Below, piece by piece: positions 55,401 through 64,000 of a DNA stretch of 64,000 bases. Made by a program: the position numbers and the translations under genes. Under the pieces are notes generated by a model. The model had not been told where the DNA came from and did not search any database. It saw only the letters and a program-made list of their open reading frames with translations. Origin of the DNA: Luscinia megarhynchos (lineage: Eukaryota > Chordata > Aves > Passeriformes > Turdidae). Each line of letters starts with the position of its first letter. The first letter of the stretch is position 1. The DNA lies in assembly GCA_034336665.1 (NCBI GenBank), contig CM067584.1:124001-188000 (forward strand), given 5' to 3'.

Positions 55401-58400
55401 CCCTCACCTTGAATTTGTTGAGCAGCAGTTTGAGCACCTGCGGCGTGGTCATGGCACTGTTGATGCGCACGTTGGTGACAGAGCCGTAGGCGGGCGTGAA
55501 CACCGAGGTCTGCGGGGCACAAGCAGCACTGAGAGCCCTGCCCAGATCCCAGGAGGATCCTGGAAGGGTCTGGTGCCTGGACAGGCTGAGCTGGAACAGA
55601 AACTAGGCAGAGCTAAAGGAATACAATCAGTATTTATTGAAAGGATCCACCTTGGGCAGTGCTGGGGCTGCACCCAAGTCCAATCCCAGATGGATCCTGG
55701 TCATGGGTTTTACACTTTTATAAGTTTTGGTTCTTCTACCCATTGGGGTCAATTGTCCAACCACAGCCCCAGGCTATGAAAAGCCCCCTGGTTTGCCCCC
55801 TTTCCCTCGTTGCTGTTTCTGCTTTTTGGGTACAGGCTGTCCTTGATTCTCTAGCTAGAAAGGGATTGTTTTGTCCAACCATCCTGTGAAGAGAATTTGC
55901 TAACACCTCGTTCTGGGTTGCAATACAGGATATGGCCAAAAGTATGGATTCTATCCCCATCTGTTAAAGACCAGGTGGGGCAGTGATCTCTATCTCTGTG
56001 GGAGATATGTCCTGTTAATGGGCCAGCTGTTAAACCAGCTGGGGCAATCATGTTTTCCACAACCCATCCTCCCTCCAGGAGATATCTCCTATTAATGGAC
56101 CATTGAGTCCCAGTGCATGACTGATAAAATTACATCATCCCACTGGGAGATGCTCCAGCCAGGGGGAGGAGCCAAGCCTTTCCTACCTGGATAAAATCTG
56201 AGATTTGGAACACCAGAGCAGCCCCTACCCACTGGTTTCTAGAGCACAAGAGCTACAAGACCTTTCTATGGGATCACTACTTCAACACGACCACTTCACC
56301 TAGACTGCTGCCACACCCTAATTAGAGGGGTGTCAGGTTGTATTCTGACTCTGTCAGTGCTTTTCTTTTGTACTATTGCATGGATTTTATTTTCCTCCTT
56401 TTTTTCCTATTAAATTGTATTTCTGACTTGGAGTCTCCCTGGTTTTGCTTTCAAACCCACCTAATATGAAGTCTCAGAGTTACACACCAGGCAGCAGAGA
56501 GCCTGAAAAACACCAAAGCCCAGCCCCAAGGCAGCAGAGGCTCACCTTGTGGTTATAGAAGTGGCCATTGATGGAGAAGCGGTGCCGGCGCAGCCGCCGC
56601 TGCTCGCCGGGCGTGCGGGCGCTGCCACGGGGCCGGACGCCGACATCGCTGCGCGTCCGCATCAGCTGTGGGGCCTCCTCCGCCGGCCTGGGGGCTGCAA
56701 AACACCCAGGGGAGCCTGGCCATGGGGCCTGGGAGCACTGGGAGCGTCCTGGTTCTGCTCTGGGGAGCGTTTGGAGAACAATCCCAGGGATGCACGGATC
56801 AGGACAACCACCCGGGGCTCTGTGTGCTTTTGGACAATGCTCCCAGCCCAAGGTGGGAATGTTGGTGTGTCCTGGGTCAAAGATCCTTGTGATCCCTTCC
56901 CACTAAGGAGATTCCGTGATTCCAGAGTTTTCCTGCTGCAAAACAGCCCCTGGGAGTCCCCCCTTAGATGCAGAAACCCTCACCCCAAGAACAAACTTCT
57001 CACCCCTACAAACTTCCCAGGACACAGCAACCGGTTTTTTCTCCCCCAGCTCCCAGTTTATTCTCCCCCAGCTCCCAAGGAAGGTCATTAATTCAGAATT
57101 AACCACCTAAATCTCTGCTGCCACCTGGATAAAACCCCTTCTCTTGGGAACTCAAGTATTTTCCCCCTCTTTTCCATAATTTAACTTTCTCTGTTCTCCT
57201 TCCCTTTAATGAGAGCAGGAAAACGAGGGCAGAGCCTCAGATCTCTGCATGAAAATTGGCCTGGATCCAGATTATTATAAACCAGCTCTTCATCCATTTT
57301 TAATGAACCTCTCAGGCTCAGCTCTGGGTGTTTTAATCCAAAGCATGTCTGCAGCAGAGAGAAATCTCCAGCAGGAGCTGCTCCAGCTGCACACACGGGG
57401 ACCGAGCACTCCTGACGAGCTGTGCATGAACACTGGGAACTGATTTTTACTGGATTTTAGGGAAAAATTTAATAAAAGGCTTTTTTTTCTTATGTGCTGG
57501 CAGAAGATTGAGGCCATAAAGCTGAGGGGAATCGTGTGGGGTGAGCATTGCCTGGGAAAGATTTAATTAAGGGGGGAAAGTGCTGTGAGTGGGGAGAGCA
57601 AAAAGAAAAAGGAAAAGGTTGCAGAATCACGGGTGGGGGTTCATGGATCAAGGCAAGGGCTCAGCTCCTCTCGAAAGATGATCTCATCCTTCTCTACCCA
57701 AAAAATACCCAAAAAACCAGAACATCTGCCGGAGATGAACGAGCAAAATGCACGCAGAGACTTTTCCCTGCGGGAATTCCTGGTGGGACAGCGAGTGCTC
57801 TGCTCCTCAGAACAAGGGTTTAACGAGGCTCGTCCCCCTCTGAGAGGAGGAGCCGGGAGGGGACAAACCCTGGGGACAAACGCTTCCAGCAGCGATCACT
57901 TCCCCATGGTAATGCTTCCCAATGCTCCCATTCTTCTTTCCGAAACGGGAGGGGGAAGCTCCAACATCCTCCTTTTCCTCCTCTTCCCTGCAATCCCACG
58001 AGGGATCGCTGCTCCATCCCCTCGGTCCTTTCCAAGCTCTCCCACATTTCACTGCTGCCCCTTCCCCGAGAAAAAAACCCCTGGGAATCAGCGAATCATT
58101 GGGGCTGGAAAAGATCATCGAATTTTGGGCTGTCTGGGGAAATACTGAATAAAATAATCCAAGGTGTTTTGGGAGCAGCTGAGCTGGAGCAAGATGGGAA
58201 ATGGAGTCTGGAGTGAAGGGCAAAGCCTGGGTTGTGTTCTCCCAAATAAAACCAGAGCTGCTCCCGAGCATCAGGAGGGATCTGGGTGGGTCCGAGCCCA
58301 GCTCACCTGCACCTCTCCCAGGGTTCTCCGGGCTGAGTGCAGCCTCACCGTCTGTCATCGGGATGTCCGGGAGTGTGCTGGGCTTCAGCACGGACCTGCA

Positions 58401-58523
58401 GAGACAGAGATGGAGACAGGGACAGGGACAGGAACAGGGAAAGGGACAGGGACAGAGACAGGGACAGGAACAGGGACAGGGACAGGAACAGGAACAGGGA
58501 CAGGGACAGGGACACGGACAGGA

Positions 58524-58577
<54 letters not shown>

Positions 58578-58636
58578 GCAGGGACACAGACAGGAACAGA
58601 GGCAGGGACAGGGACACAGACAGGAACAGGGACACA

Positions 58637-58685
<49 letters not shown>

Positions 58686-58796
58686 GCAGGGACAGGGGCA
58701 GGGACACAGACAGGGACAGGGACAGGGACAGAGGCAGGGACAGGGACACAGACAGGAACAGGGACAGGGACAGACAGGGACAGGGACAGGGACAGA

Positions 58797-58831
<35 letters not shown>

Positions 58832-61800
58832 AGACAGGGACAGGGACACAGACAGGGACAGGGACAGGGACAAGGAGAGGGACAGAGACAGGGACAGAGA
58901 CAGAGTGAGAATGAGAGCGCTGCTGGGCATCCTGTCCGTGTGTCCTGTCCGTGTGTCCTGGTGCCCTTGCCCCTGTGTCCCCTGTCCGTGTGTCCCTGTG
59001 TGTTCCTGCCCATGTGTCCCTGTCCCTGTGCATCCTGTCCATGTGTCCCTGTCCGTGTGTCCCTGTCCCTGAGTACTGTCCTTGTGTCTCTGCCTGTGTG
59101 TCCTTGTATGTCACTGTGTGCCCCGTCCATGTGTCCCTGTGTCCCTGTCTGTGTGTCCCTGTGTCCCTGTCCATGTGTCCTGTCTGTGTGTCCCTGTGTC
59201 CCTGTCTGTGTGTCCATCTGTGTGTCCCTGTGCATCCTGTCCGTGTGTCCCTGTCCCTGTGTACTGTCCTTGTGTCCCTGCCTGTGTGTCCTTGTGTGTC
59301 ACTGTGTGCCCCATCCGTGTGTCCCTGTGTTCCTGTCCCTGTGTCCCTGTCCGTGTGCCCTTGTATCCCTGTCCGTGTATTCCTGTCCCTGTGTCCCTGT
59401 CCGTGCGTCCCTGTGTCCCTGTCCCTGTGCCCCTGTGTCCCTGTCCGTGTGTTCCTGTCCCTGTGTCCCTGTCCGTGTGTCCCTGCTTGTGTGTCCCTGT
59501 CTGTGTGGGGCCACAGAGGAAACACCAATCCAGGGAATCTCTGTCCCTCATCCCCCAGCTGCTGATTCCAGCTAGGACAGAATACCCGGAGGAGGCAGCT
59601 GGGGGTGCAACCAGCACACCCTGACAGGCTGGGGGTGTTTCTGGGGTGCCTCTGTGGTTCTGGAGGTGTGTGTCTGTGGTTTTCGGGGTGCCTGTGTGGT
59701 TCTGGAGGTGTGTGTCTGTGGTTTGGGGGGTGTGTGTGTGGTTCTGGAGGTGCGTGTCTGTGGTTTGGGGGGTGTGTGTGTGGTTCTGGAGGTGCGTGTC
59801 TGTGGTTTTGGGGGTGCCTGGGTGGTTTTGGAGGTGTGTGTCTGTGGTTTGGGGGGTGCCTGGGTGGTTTTTGTGGCTGGCTGTGTGTGTTTTTGTGGCT
59901 GTGTGTGTTTTTGGGCAGTGTATTTTTGGGGCTTTGTGTGTATTTTTGAAACTATCTGTGTATTTTTGAGGCTGTATATTTTTAGGGCTGTCTGAGTGTG
60001 TTCTTGGGGCTGTCTGTGTATTTTTGGGGCTGCGTGTAATTTTGGGGCTGCCTGCTATTTCTAGGGCTGTCTGAGTGTATTTTTGGGACTGTATGTATTT
60101 TTGGGGCTGAGTGTGGTTTTGGGGCTGACTGTGTTTTTGGGCCTGCCTGCTGTTTCTGGGGCTGAGTGTATTTTTGGGGCTGAGAGTATTTTGGGGCTAT
60201 TTGTGGGTGGTTTTGGGGTTGTCTGTGTATTTTTGGGGCTGACTCAGTGCAGTTTTGGGGCTGCCTGCTGTTTCTAGGGCTGTCTGAGTGTATTTTTGGG
60301 ATTGTATGTATTTTTGAGGCTGAGTGTATGTTGGAGGATGTCTGAGTGTGTTTTTCGGGCTGAGTGTATTTTTTGGGGCTAAGTGTATTTTTGGGTCTTG
60401 CTGCTGTTTCTGGGGCTATCTGAGTGTGTTTTTGGGGCTGAGTGTATTTTTGGGGCTGTGTTTTTGGGGTTGAGGGCGTTTCTGGGGCTATGTGAGTGTT
60501 ATTGGGGCTGAGTGTATTTTTGGGCCTGTGTTTTTGGGGCTGCCTGCTGTTGTCTGGGGCTATCTGAGTGTGTTTTTGGGTCTGAGTGTATTTTTGGGGC
60601 TGTGTTTTTGGGGCTGCCTGCTGTTGTCTGGGGCTATCTGAGTGTGTTTTTGGGTCTGAGTGTATTTTTGGGGCTGTGTTTTTGGGGCTGCCTGCTGTTT
60701 CTGGGGCTATCTGAGTGCGTTTTTGGGGCTGAGTGTATTTCTGGGGCTGCCTGTGCCCCTCACTCACCCGTGGGTGCCCAGGTTGCAGCCCGAGTGCCAG
60801 GAGGAGGAGGAGGGGGGCGGCCGGATGCGCTGGTTGTCGTCCTGCATCTGCAGGCGGATGGGGCGGCGCAGCCCCCACGAGATGTTCAGCAGCCCCTCCA
60901 CGATCAGCTCCCCTTCCTCCTGCAGCACACACAGGGATCAGCCCAGGGAAAAGCTGGGAATGTGGGCTGGGAAGTCTTTTCCAACCCAAATTTTCTGTGA
61001 TTTTTGGGTTCTCTCTTGCTCCTGGGGCTGGGAAGGGGCAGATCTTCCTGGGAGCTGTGCGGTGGCACAAATCAGGTTTGGGGACAGCCAGGGTGGCTTC
61101 ACTGGGACAAACCATGGAAAACTCAGGACATGGAGACAGGAAGGGACCTCAGGGACCAACTTCATCTCCACTGAGAGGATCCATCAGACCCAGTCTCCCC
61201 AGTTTAGAGTCCAATGACAGGGTTTGGAGCAGCCTGGGGCAGTGGGAGGTGTCTGTATCCACCCATAGAATGAGACCATCCTCAAGGTCCCCTCCAATCC
61301 AAACCACTCCATGTTCATATGGGATTTTGGGAAGGAATTCCTGGCTGGGAGGGTGGGGAGGGGCTGGGATGGAATTCCCAGAGAATCTCTGGATCCCTGG
61401 CAGTGTTCAAGGCCAGGCTGAAGCAGCCTGGGACAGTGACAGTGTCCCTGCCATGGCAGGGGTGACACAGGAGTGATTTAACGTCCCTTCCCACCCAAAC
61501 CATTCCATAACTCCCTGATTCTCTGTCTCAATTCCCTCAATTCCCCCTGCCCGGGGCATTTCTCACCTCCCGGTGCCGCAGCTGCAGGTTCTGCCCCTCG
61601 TAGTAGATGTTGTAAGTCTTCAGGTGCAGGAGCAGCTCATTCCTGGGGAAAAAATGGGAAAAAAAGGGAAAAAAATGCTGAGATGGGGTTTGGAGTGAGA
61701 GGAGGGATGCTGCAGGCACCACCCAGTGACCCCTGAGCTGCCCAGGGTGGACCCAGGGAAAAGCAGGAATTGCTTCCCTGGCTGAGGGGACACAAAAATT

Positions 61801-63342
61801 GCTTCATTTGAGGCACATTTGGGTCTTTCCAGACCTCCCTTGTTGAAGGTTTTTGCTGGGGATCCAACATTTGGCACCCACATCTAGGGGGAGAAGCTCC
61901 CCATGACCACGACCCCACAAATCATCTGAAAAGGCACAAGAAACCCCATCAGAGCTCAGGGCAGTTGGTCATGAGGCTGGAAAATAAATCAGTTTTCTGG
62001 GGGTCACACTGGAGTCACGAGTGATCCCGGGTGAGGTGGTCATGTTAAAGCTCTGAGCCCTGCTCTGGGCAAAAACTCGTGATAAAAATACAAATAAAGC
62101 AAAAAACAAGGGCAAGAATCTGCATAAAAATAAATTTTAAATGTGGAAATAAAGATAGATATGAAAATAAAAGTGAAACAAATGAAACCAGCCCAAACCA
62201 CAGGGATTTGGGGTAGGAGAGGGGAAAATTTCACGTTTCTGCATTATCTCCTTTTCAATCTCCCCTAAATCACTTTTTTCCCCTAAGAACAGAAGAAGGA
62301 TTATTAATCAGGACTTTTTCAGCAAAATCCATTTTTTATGGGATGCTTTTAACTGTCTGGCCACACTCCTAAGGAAAAATTCAAAACCCCACCAAAACCC
62401 GTTTTCTTGTTAAGGAAATTGCCTTTTTATAATGCTATATATTGTGTTTATATTACATTCTGTTATGTATTATATATGGTTATATTAATATATACTGTTA
62501 TATACTGCTATATATTGTTACATGCTACATATTATATATAATATATAATATATAATATATAATATATAATATATAATATATAATATATAATATATTATAT
62601 ATTATATATTATATATAAATTAATGTATTATATATTTAGCTCAAAGAAATCTCGTATGTTAGAGGTAATAGATAATGTTATATATTGTGTTGATAATGCT
62701 TTATATATTTAGATACTGTTATATGCTGATGATGATATCATCATCTGTTACATGTTACATATATTGTTGTATATTGTTATATATATATTTTATACTATTA
62801 TATATTGTTATATGCTGTCAGATATTGTTAGGTATAGTTAGATATAGTTAGATATTGTTTTATGCTGTTAGATACTGTTAGATATTTTTATAAATTTCCA
62901 GAGAGTGTTATATATTGTTAGATATTGTCAGGTACTGTTATATATTGCTATATATTGTTATATAATGTTATATATTGTCGTACAGTGTTATATATTGCTA
63001 TATATTGTTACACATCATTATATATTGTTATATGCTGTTAGATATTGTTATATATTGTTATATGCCCTGATATATTGTCAGATATTTTTATTTATTGTTA
63101 GATACTCTTCTATGCTGTTAGATACTTTTAGGTATTACTATATATTGTATATTTGAGGTTACCTTACACACTCTATTACCCACTCCAGGTCACAGATAAC
63201 CCATCCTAAAGCACATCCACCCCCCCCATCCCCCATCCTCCATCCCCCCGCAATTCCGCACCCCCCGCCCATCCCCCGGGCCTCACCTGGAGATGAATTT
63301 GTCCTTCCCGCAGGGCACCGCGTCCCCTCCGCCGAGCTCCAT
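52459..63342 (-). CDS. RASSF2: RASSF2, Ras-association domain family protein 2
   Basis: Complete: ten coding exons in transcript order 63342-63287, 61642-61567, 60919-60768, 58395-58349, 56694-56546, 55509-55408, 54880-54829, 54037-53916, 52783-52686, 52528-52459. Phase closes to 307 aa (human is 326). Conserved blocks: [70 protein letters not shown] Ras-association domain lies at about 157-245 ([35 protein letters not shown]), followed by a C-terminal SARAH helix at about 253-302 ([20 protein letters not shown]). RASSF2 is known as a K-Ras-binding tumour suppressor that pairs with MST1/2 kinases through SARAH. The start exon has an acceptor at 63363, so exon 1 is noncoding and further upstream. 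The shortfall is in the variable linker (exons 4-5). Introns are packed with tandem repeats. Confidence 0.95.
53330..53880 (+). mobile_element. CR1 copy split by an internal minisatellite
   Basis: CR1 3' sequence in plus orientation runs to about 53455 (GTGTCCCTGCCATGGCAGGG). It is interrupted by about 360 bases of TTTTGGGGCTGAAATTCCCAG units, and resumes at about 53818 (CCACTGGATGGGCTTTAAAG, TCCAACCCAAACCACTCCA). The intact copy at 61325-61510 shows the two CR1 halves should be nearly adjacent. Confidence 0.75.
54105..54815 (+). repeat. 24-bp minisatellite GGTTTGGGGTGCTCACATCCAGGG
   Basis: About 29 copies of a 24-bp unit (GGTTTGGGGTGCTCAC plus ATCCAGGG), very regular, filling almost the whole RASSF2 intron between exons 7 and 8. 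The unit length keeps three plus frames open; these ORFs are artefacts. Confidence 0.93.
54940..55350 (+). repeat. AT-rich tract with AAAAAT hexamers
   Basis: AT-rich words followed by pure AAAAAT units (about 55195-55258) and AGAAAT units (55258-55290), in a RASSF2 intron. Confidence 0.85.
55560..55915 (-). mobile_element. Solo LTR, copy 3 (reverse orientation)
   Basis: Reverse complement of the LTR family at 11258 and 16565. Shared blocks include TTTACACTTTTATAAGTTTT, TTGGGGTCAATTGTCCAACC and GTGAAGAGAATTTGCTAACA. In a RASSF2 intron. Confidence 0.75.
55990..56465 (+). mobile_element. LTR-like element, second family
   Basis: It contains a TATA-like GGATAAAATC at about 56190, then a terminal part with TATTAAATTG and CTTGGAGTCTCCCTGGTTTT, resembling a promoter-plus-polyA LTR layout. 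It abuts LTR copy 3, so the two may be nested. Assignment tentative. Confidence 0.4.
58398..58910 (+). repeat. GGGACA hexamer array touching RASSF2 exon 4
   Basis: About 500 bases of GGGACA with AGAGACA, GGAACA and GGGGCA variants. On the minus, transcribed strand it is TGTCCC, ending as TCTCTGTCTCTGCAG at the acceptor of the 47-bp exon 58395-58349. Confidence 0.95.
58925..59512 (+). repeat. TGTCCCTGTCCGTGTG minisatellite
   Basis: About 590 bases of TGTCCCTGTCCGTGTGTCCC-type units, the inverse-complement relative of the adjacent GGGACA array. The two arrays face each other with almost no spacer. In the RASSF2 intron between exons 3 and 4. Confidence 0.93.
59630..59890 (+). repeat. TGGTTCTGGAGGTGTGTGTC minisatellite
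   Basis: About eight 45-50 bp units (GGTTCTGGAGGTGTGTGTCT and GTGGTTTGGGGGGTG) in the same RASSF2 intron. Confidence 0.9.
59890..60755 (+). repeat. TTTTTGGGGCTGAGTGTA minisatellite
   Basis: About 45 degenerate 18-20 bp units of TTTTTGGGGCTG with GTCTGAGTGTG or CCTGCTGTTTC variants, ending 12 bases short of the RASSF2 exon 3 donor. Strongly G-rich on plus. Confidence 0.92.
61195..61515 (+). mobile_element. CR1 LINE 3' fragments, plus orientation
   Basis: A short end at 61210-61310 (TCCAATCCAAACCACTCCAT) and a fuller copy at 61325-61515 ending CCACCCAAACCATTCCATAA. In RASSF2 intron 2. Confidence 0.8.
62440..63165 (+). repeat. TATATTGTTA microsatellite/minisatellite
   Basis: About 720 bases of TATATTGTTATATGCTGTTAGA-like text (10-11 bp units), including a pure ATATAATATA core at 62535-62600. 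In a RASSF2 intron. Confidence 0.88.
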
Positions 63343-63419
63343 CCCGGGGCATGGGAGCCGAGCTGGGGAGGGACCAGAGACGGCTCAGGGGAGCCGCCCC
63401 CTGCCCGGGAACCGGGAAA

Positions 63420-63785
63420 TCCAAAGAAATAGAAATAATAGAAATGATAGAAATGATAGAGGTAATAGAAATAATAGAGATGATAGAGATGACAGAGATA
63501 ATAGAGATAATAGAGATAATAGAGATAATAGAGATAATAGAGATAATAGAAAAAGAAAAGAAATAGAAATAGAAATAGAAATAGAAATAGAAATAGAAAT
63601 AGAAATAGAAATAGAAATAGAAATAGAAATAGAAATAGAAATAGAAATAGAAATAGAAATAGAAATAGAAACCCACCCCCCCCAAAAAAAAACAAAGCAA
63701 AAAGCACACAAAAATAAAAATAAAAATAAAAATAAAAATAAAAATAAAAATAAAAATAAAAATTTTAAAAAATAGAAATAAAAAT
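63420..63785 (+). repeat. ATAGAG / AGAAAT / AAAAAT hexamer array
   Basis: Three hexamer blocks in order: AATAGAGAT (to 63550), AGAAAT (63555-63670) and AAAAAT (63710-63765), starting about 60 bases upstream of the RASSF2 start-codon exon. Long ORFs on both strands are artefacts. Confidence 0.92.
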
Positions 63786-64000
63786 AAACCCCCCCGGCGC
63801 TGGAAAGGCTGTGGAGGCGCGGGCGGGGCTCGGCGCGGCTGCTCCGGGGAAGGACAGAGATCAGATAAGGGCGGAGGCGCCGCGAGCTCACTGAAAATTT
63901 AATCCCAGCGGAGATAGCCTTACGCTAAATTTGCATTTGGAGCATCCGCGGGTGTTCCAGGGACGCCAGAGCTGCGGGAGGGAGGGGGGTAAATGGGAAT
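63786..64000 (-). promoter_or_regulatory. RASSF2: GC-rich block upstream of RASSF2 coding exons
   Basis: CpG-rich sequence with an AGATAAG GATA site at about 63862 and a perfect octamer ATTTGCAT at 63929-63936. It could be part of the RASSF2 upstream promoter or an intronic enhancer. No exon could be fixed before the window ends. Confidence 0.35.

Noticed and set aside
57807..59528. A 573-codon minus ORF and long plus ORFs of Thr/Gly/Asp/Arg or Cys/Pro/Val repeats
   Set aside because: They read through hexamer and 16-bp arrays and cross RASSF2 exon 4 in a wrong frame. No gene signals.
63159..63891. Phe/Leu/Tyr-rich and Ile/Glu-rich ORFs near the right end
   Set aside because: They come from AGAAAT and AAAAAT hexamers and would overlap the RASSF2 start exon in wrong frames.

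Overview
The window is avian nuclear DNA, most likely a songbird microchromosome. The evidence is GC-rich gene bodies with short introns, many 3'-truncated CR1 retrotransposon ends, solo LTRs, and an unusually dense set of minisatellites. From memory, the gene set matches the region on chicken chromosome 22. Introns were resolved by reading GT..AG junctions and checking that codon phase closes across every exon.

Six genes are present. On the minus strand at the left are the 5' half of STAMBP (AMSH, endosomal deubiquitinase; the rest lies beyond base 1) and a complete DUSP11 (RNA 5'-triphosphatase). PROM2 (prominin-2) and PRNP (prion protein) follow on the plus strand. On the minus strand at the right are a Shadoo-like prion-family gene (SPRN family) and a complete RASSF2. 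In human these genes lie on 2p13, 2q11 and 20p13, so the window joins three mammalian neighbourhoods.

Layout: 1-9.1 kb STAMBP; 9.5-18.3 kb DUSP11; 18.4-20.8 kb repeat-rich spacer and PROM2 upstream DNA; 20.9-27.1 kb PROM2 (23 coding exons, 824 aa); 27.1-39.0 kb gene-poor intergenic DNA; 39.0-44.5 kb PRNP (noncoding exon 1 and one coding exon); 44.5-47.8 kb intergenic; 47.8-50.8 kb Shadoo-like gene, convergent with PRNP; 51.3-63.4 kb RASSF2 (10 coding exons, 307 aa), with further upstream DNA to the right end. The genes do not form one pathway. PRNP and the Shadoo-like gene are paralogous GPI-anchored proteins sharing an alanine/glycine-rich hydrophobic segment.

The most notable points are: (1) the last DUSP11 exon carries an in-frame minisatellite that adds a charged repeat tail of roughly 370 residues, making a 691-aa protein; (2) a PRNP-linked Shadoo-like gene with a plausible full gene structure; (3) a one-base frame break in the PRNP hexarepeats; (4) several minisatellites that appear to have grown from CR1 elements, in two cases from the CR1 terminal octamer; (5) a RASSF2 47-bp exon whose 3' splice site abuts a pyrimidine tract of about 500 bp made of TGTCCC repeats.
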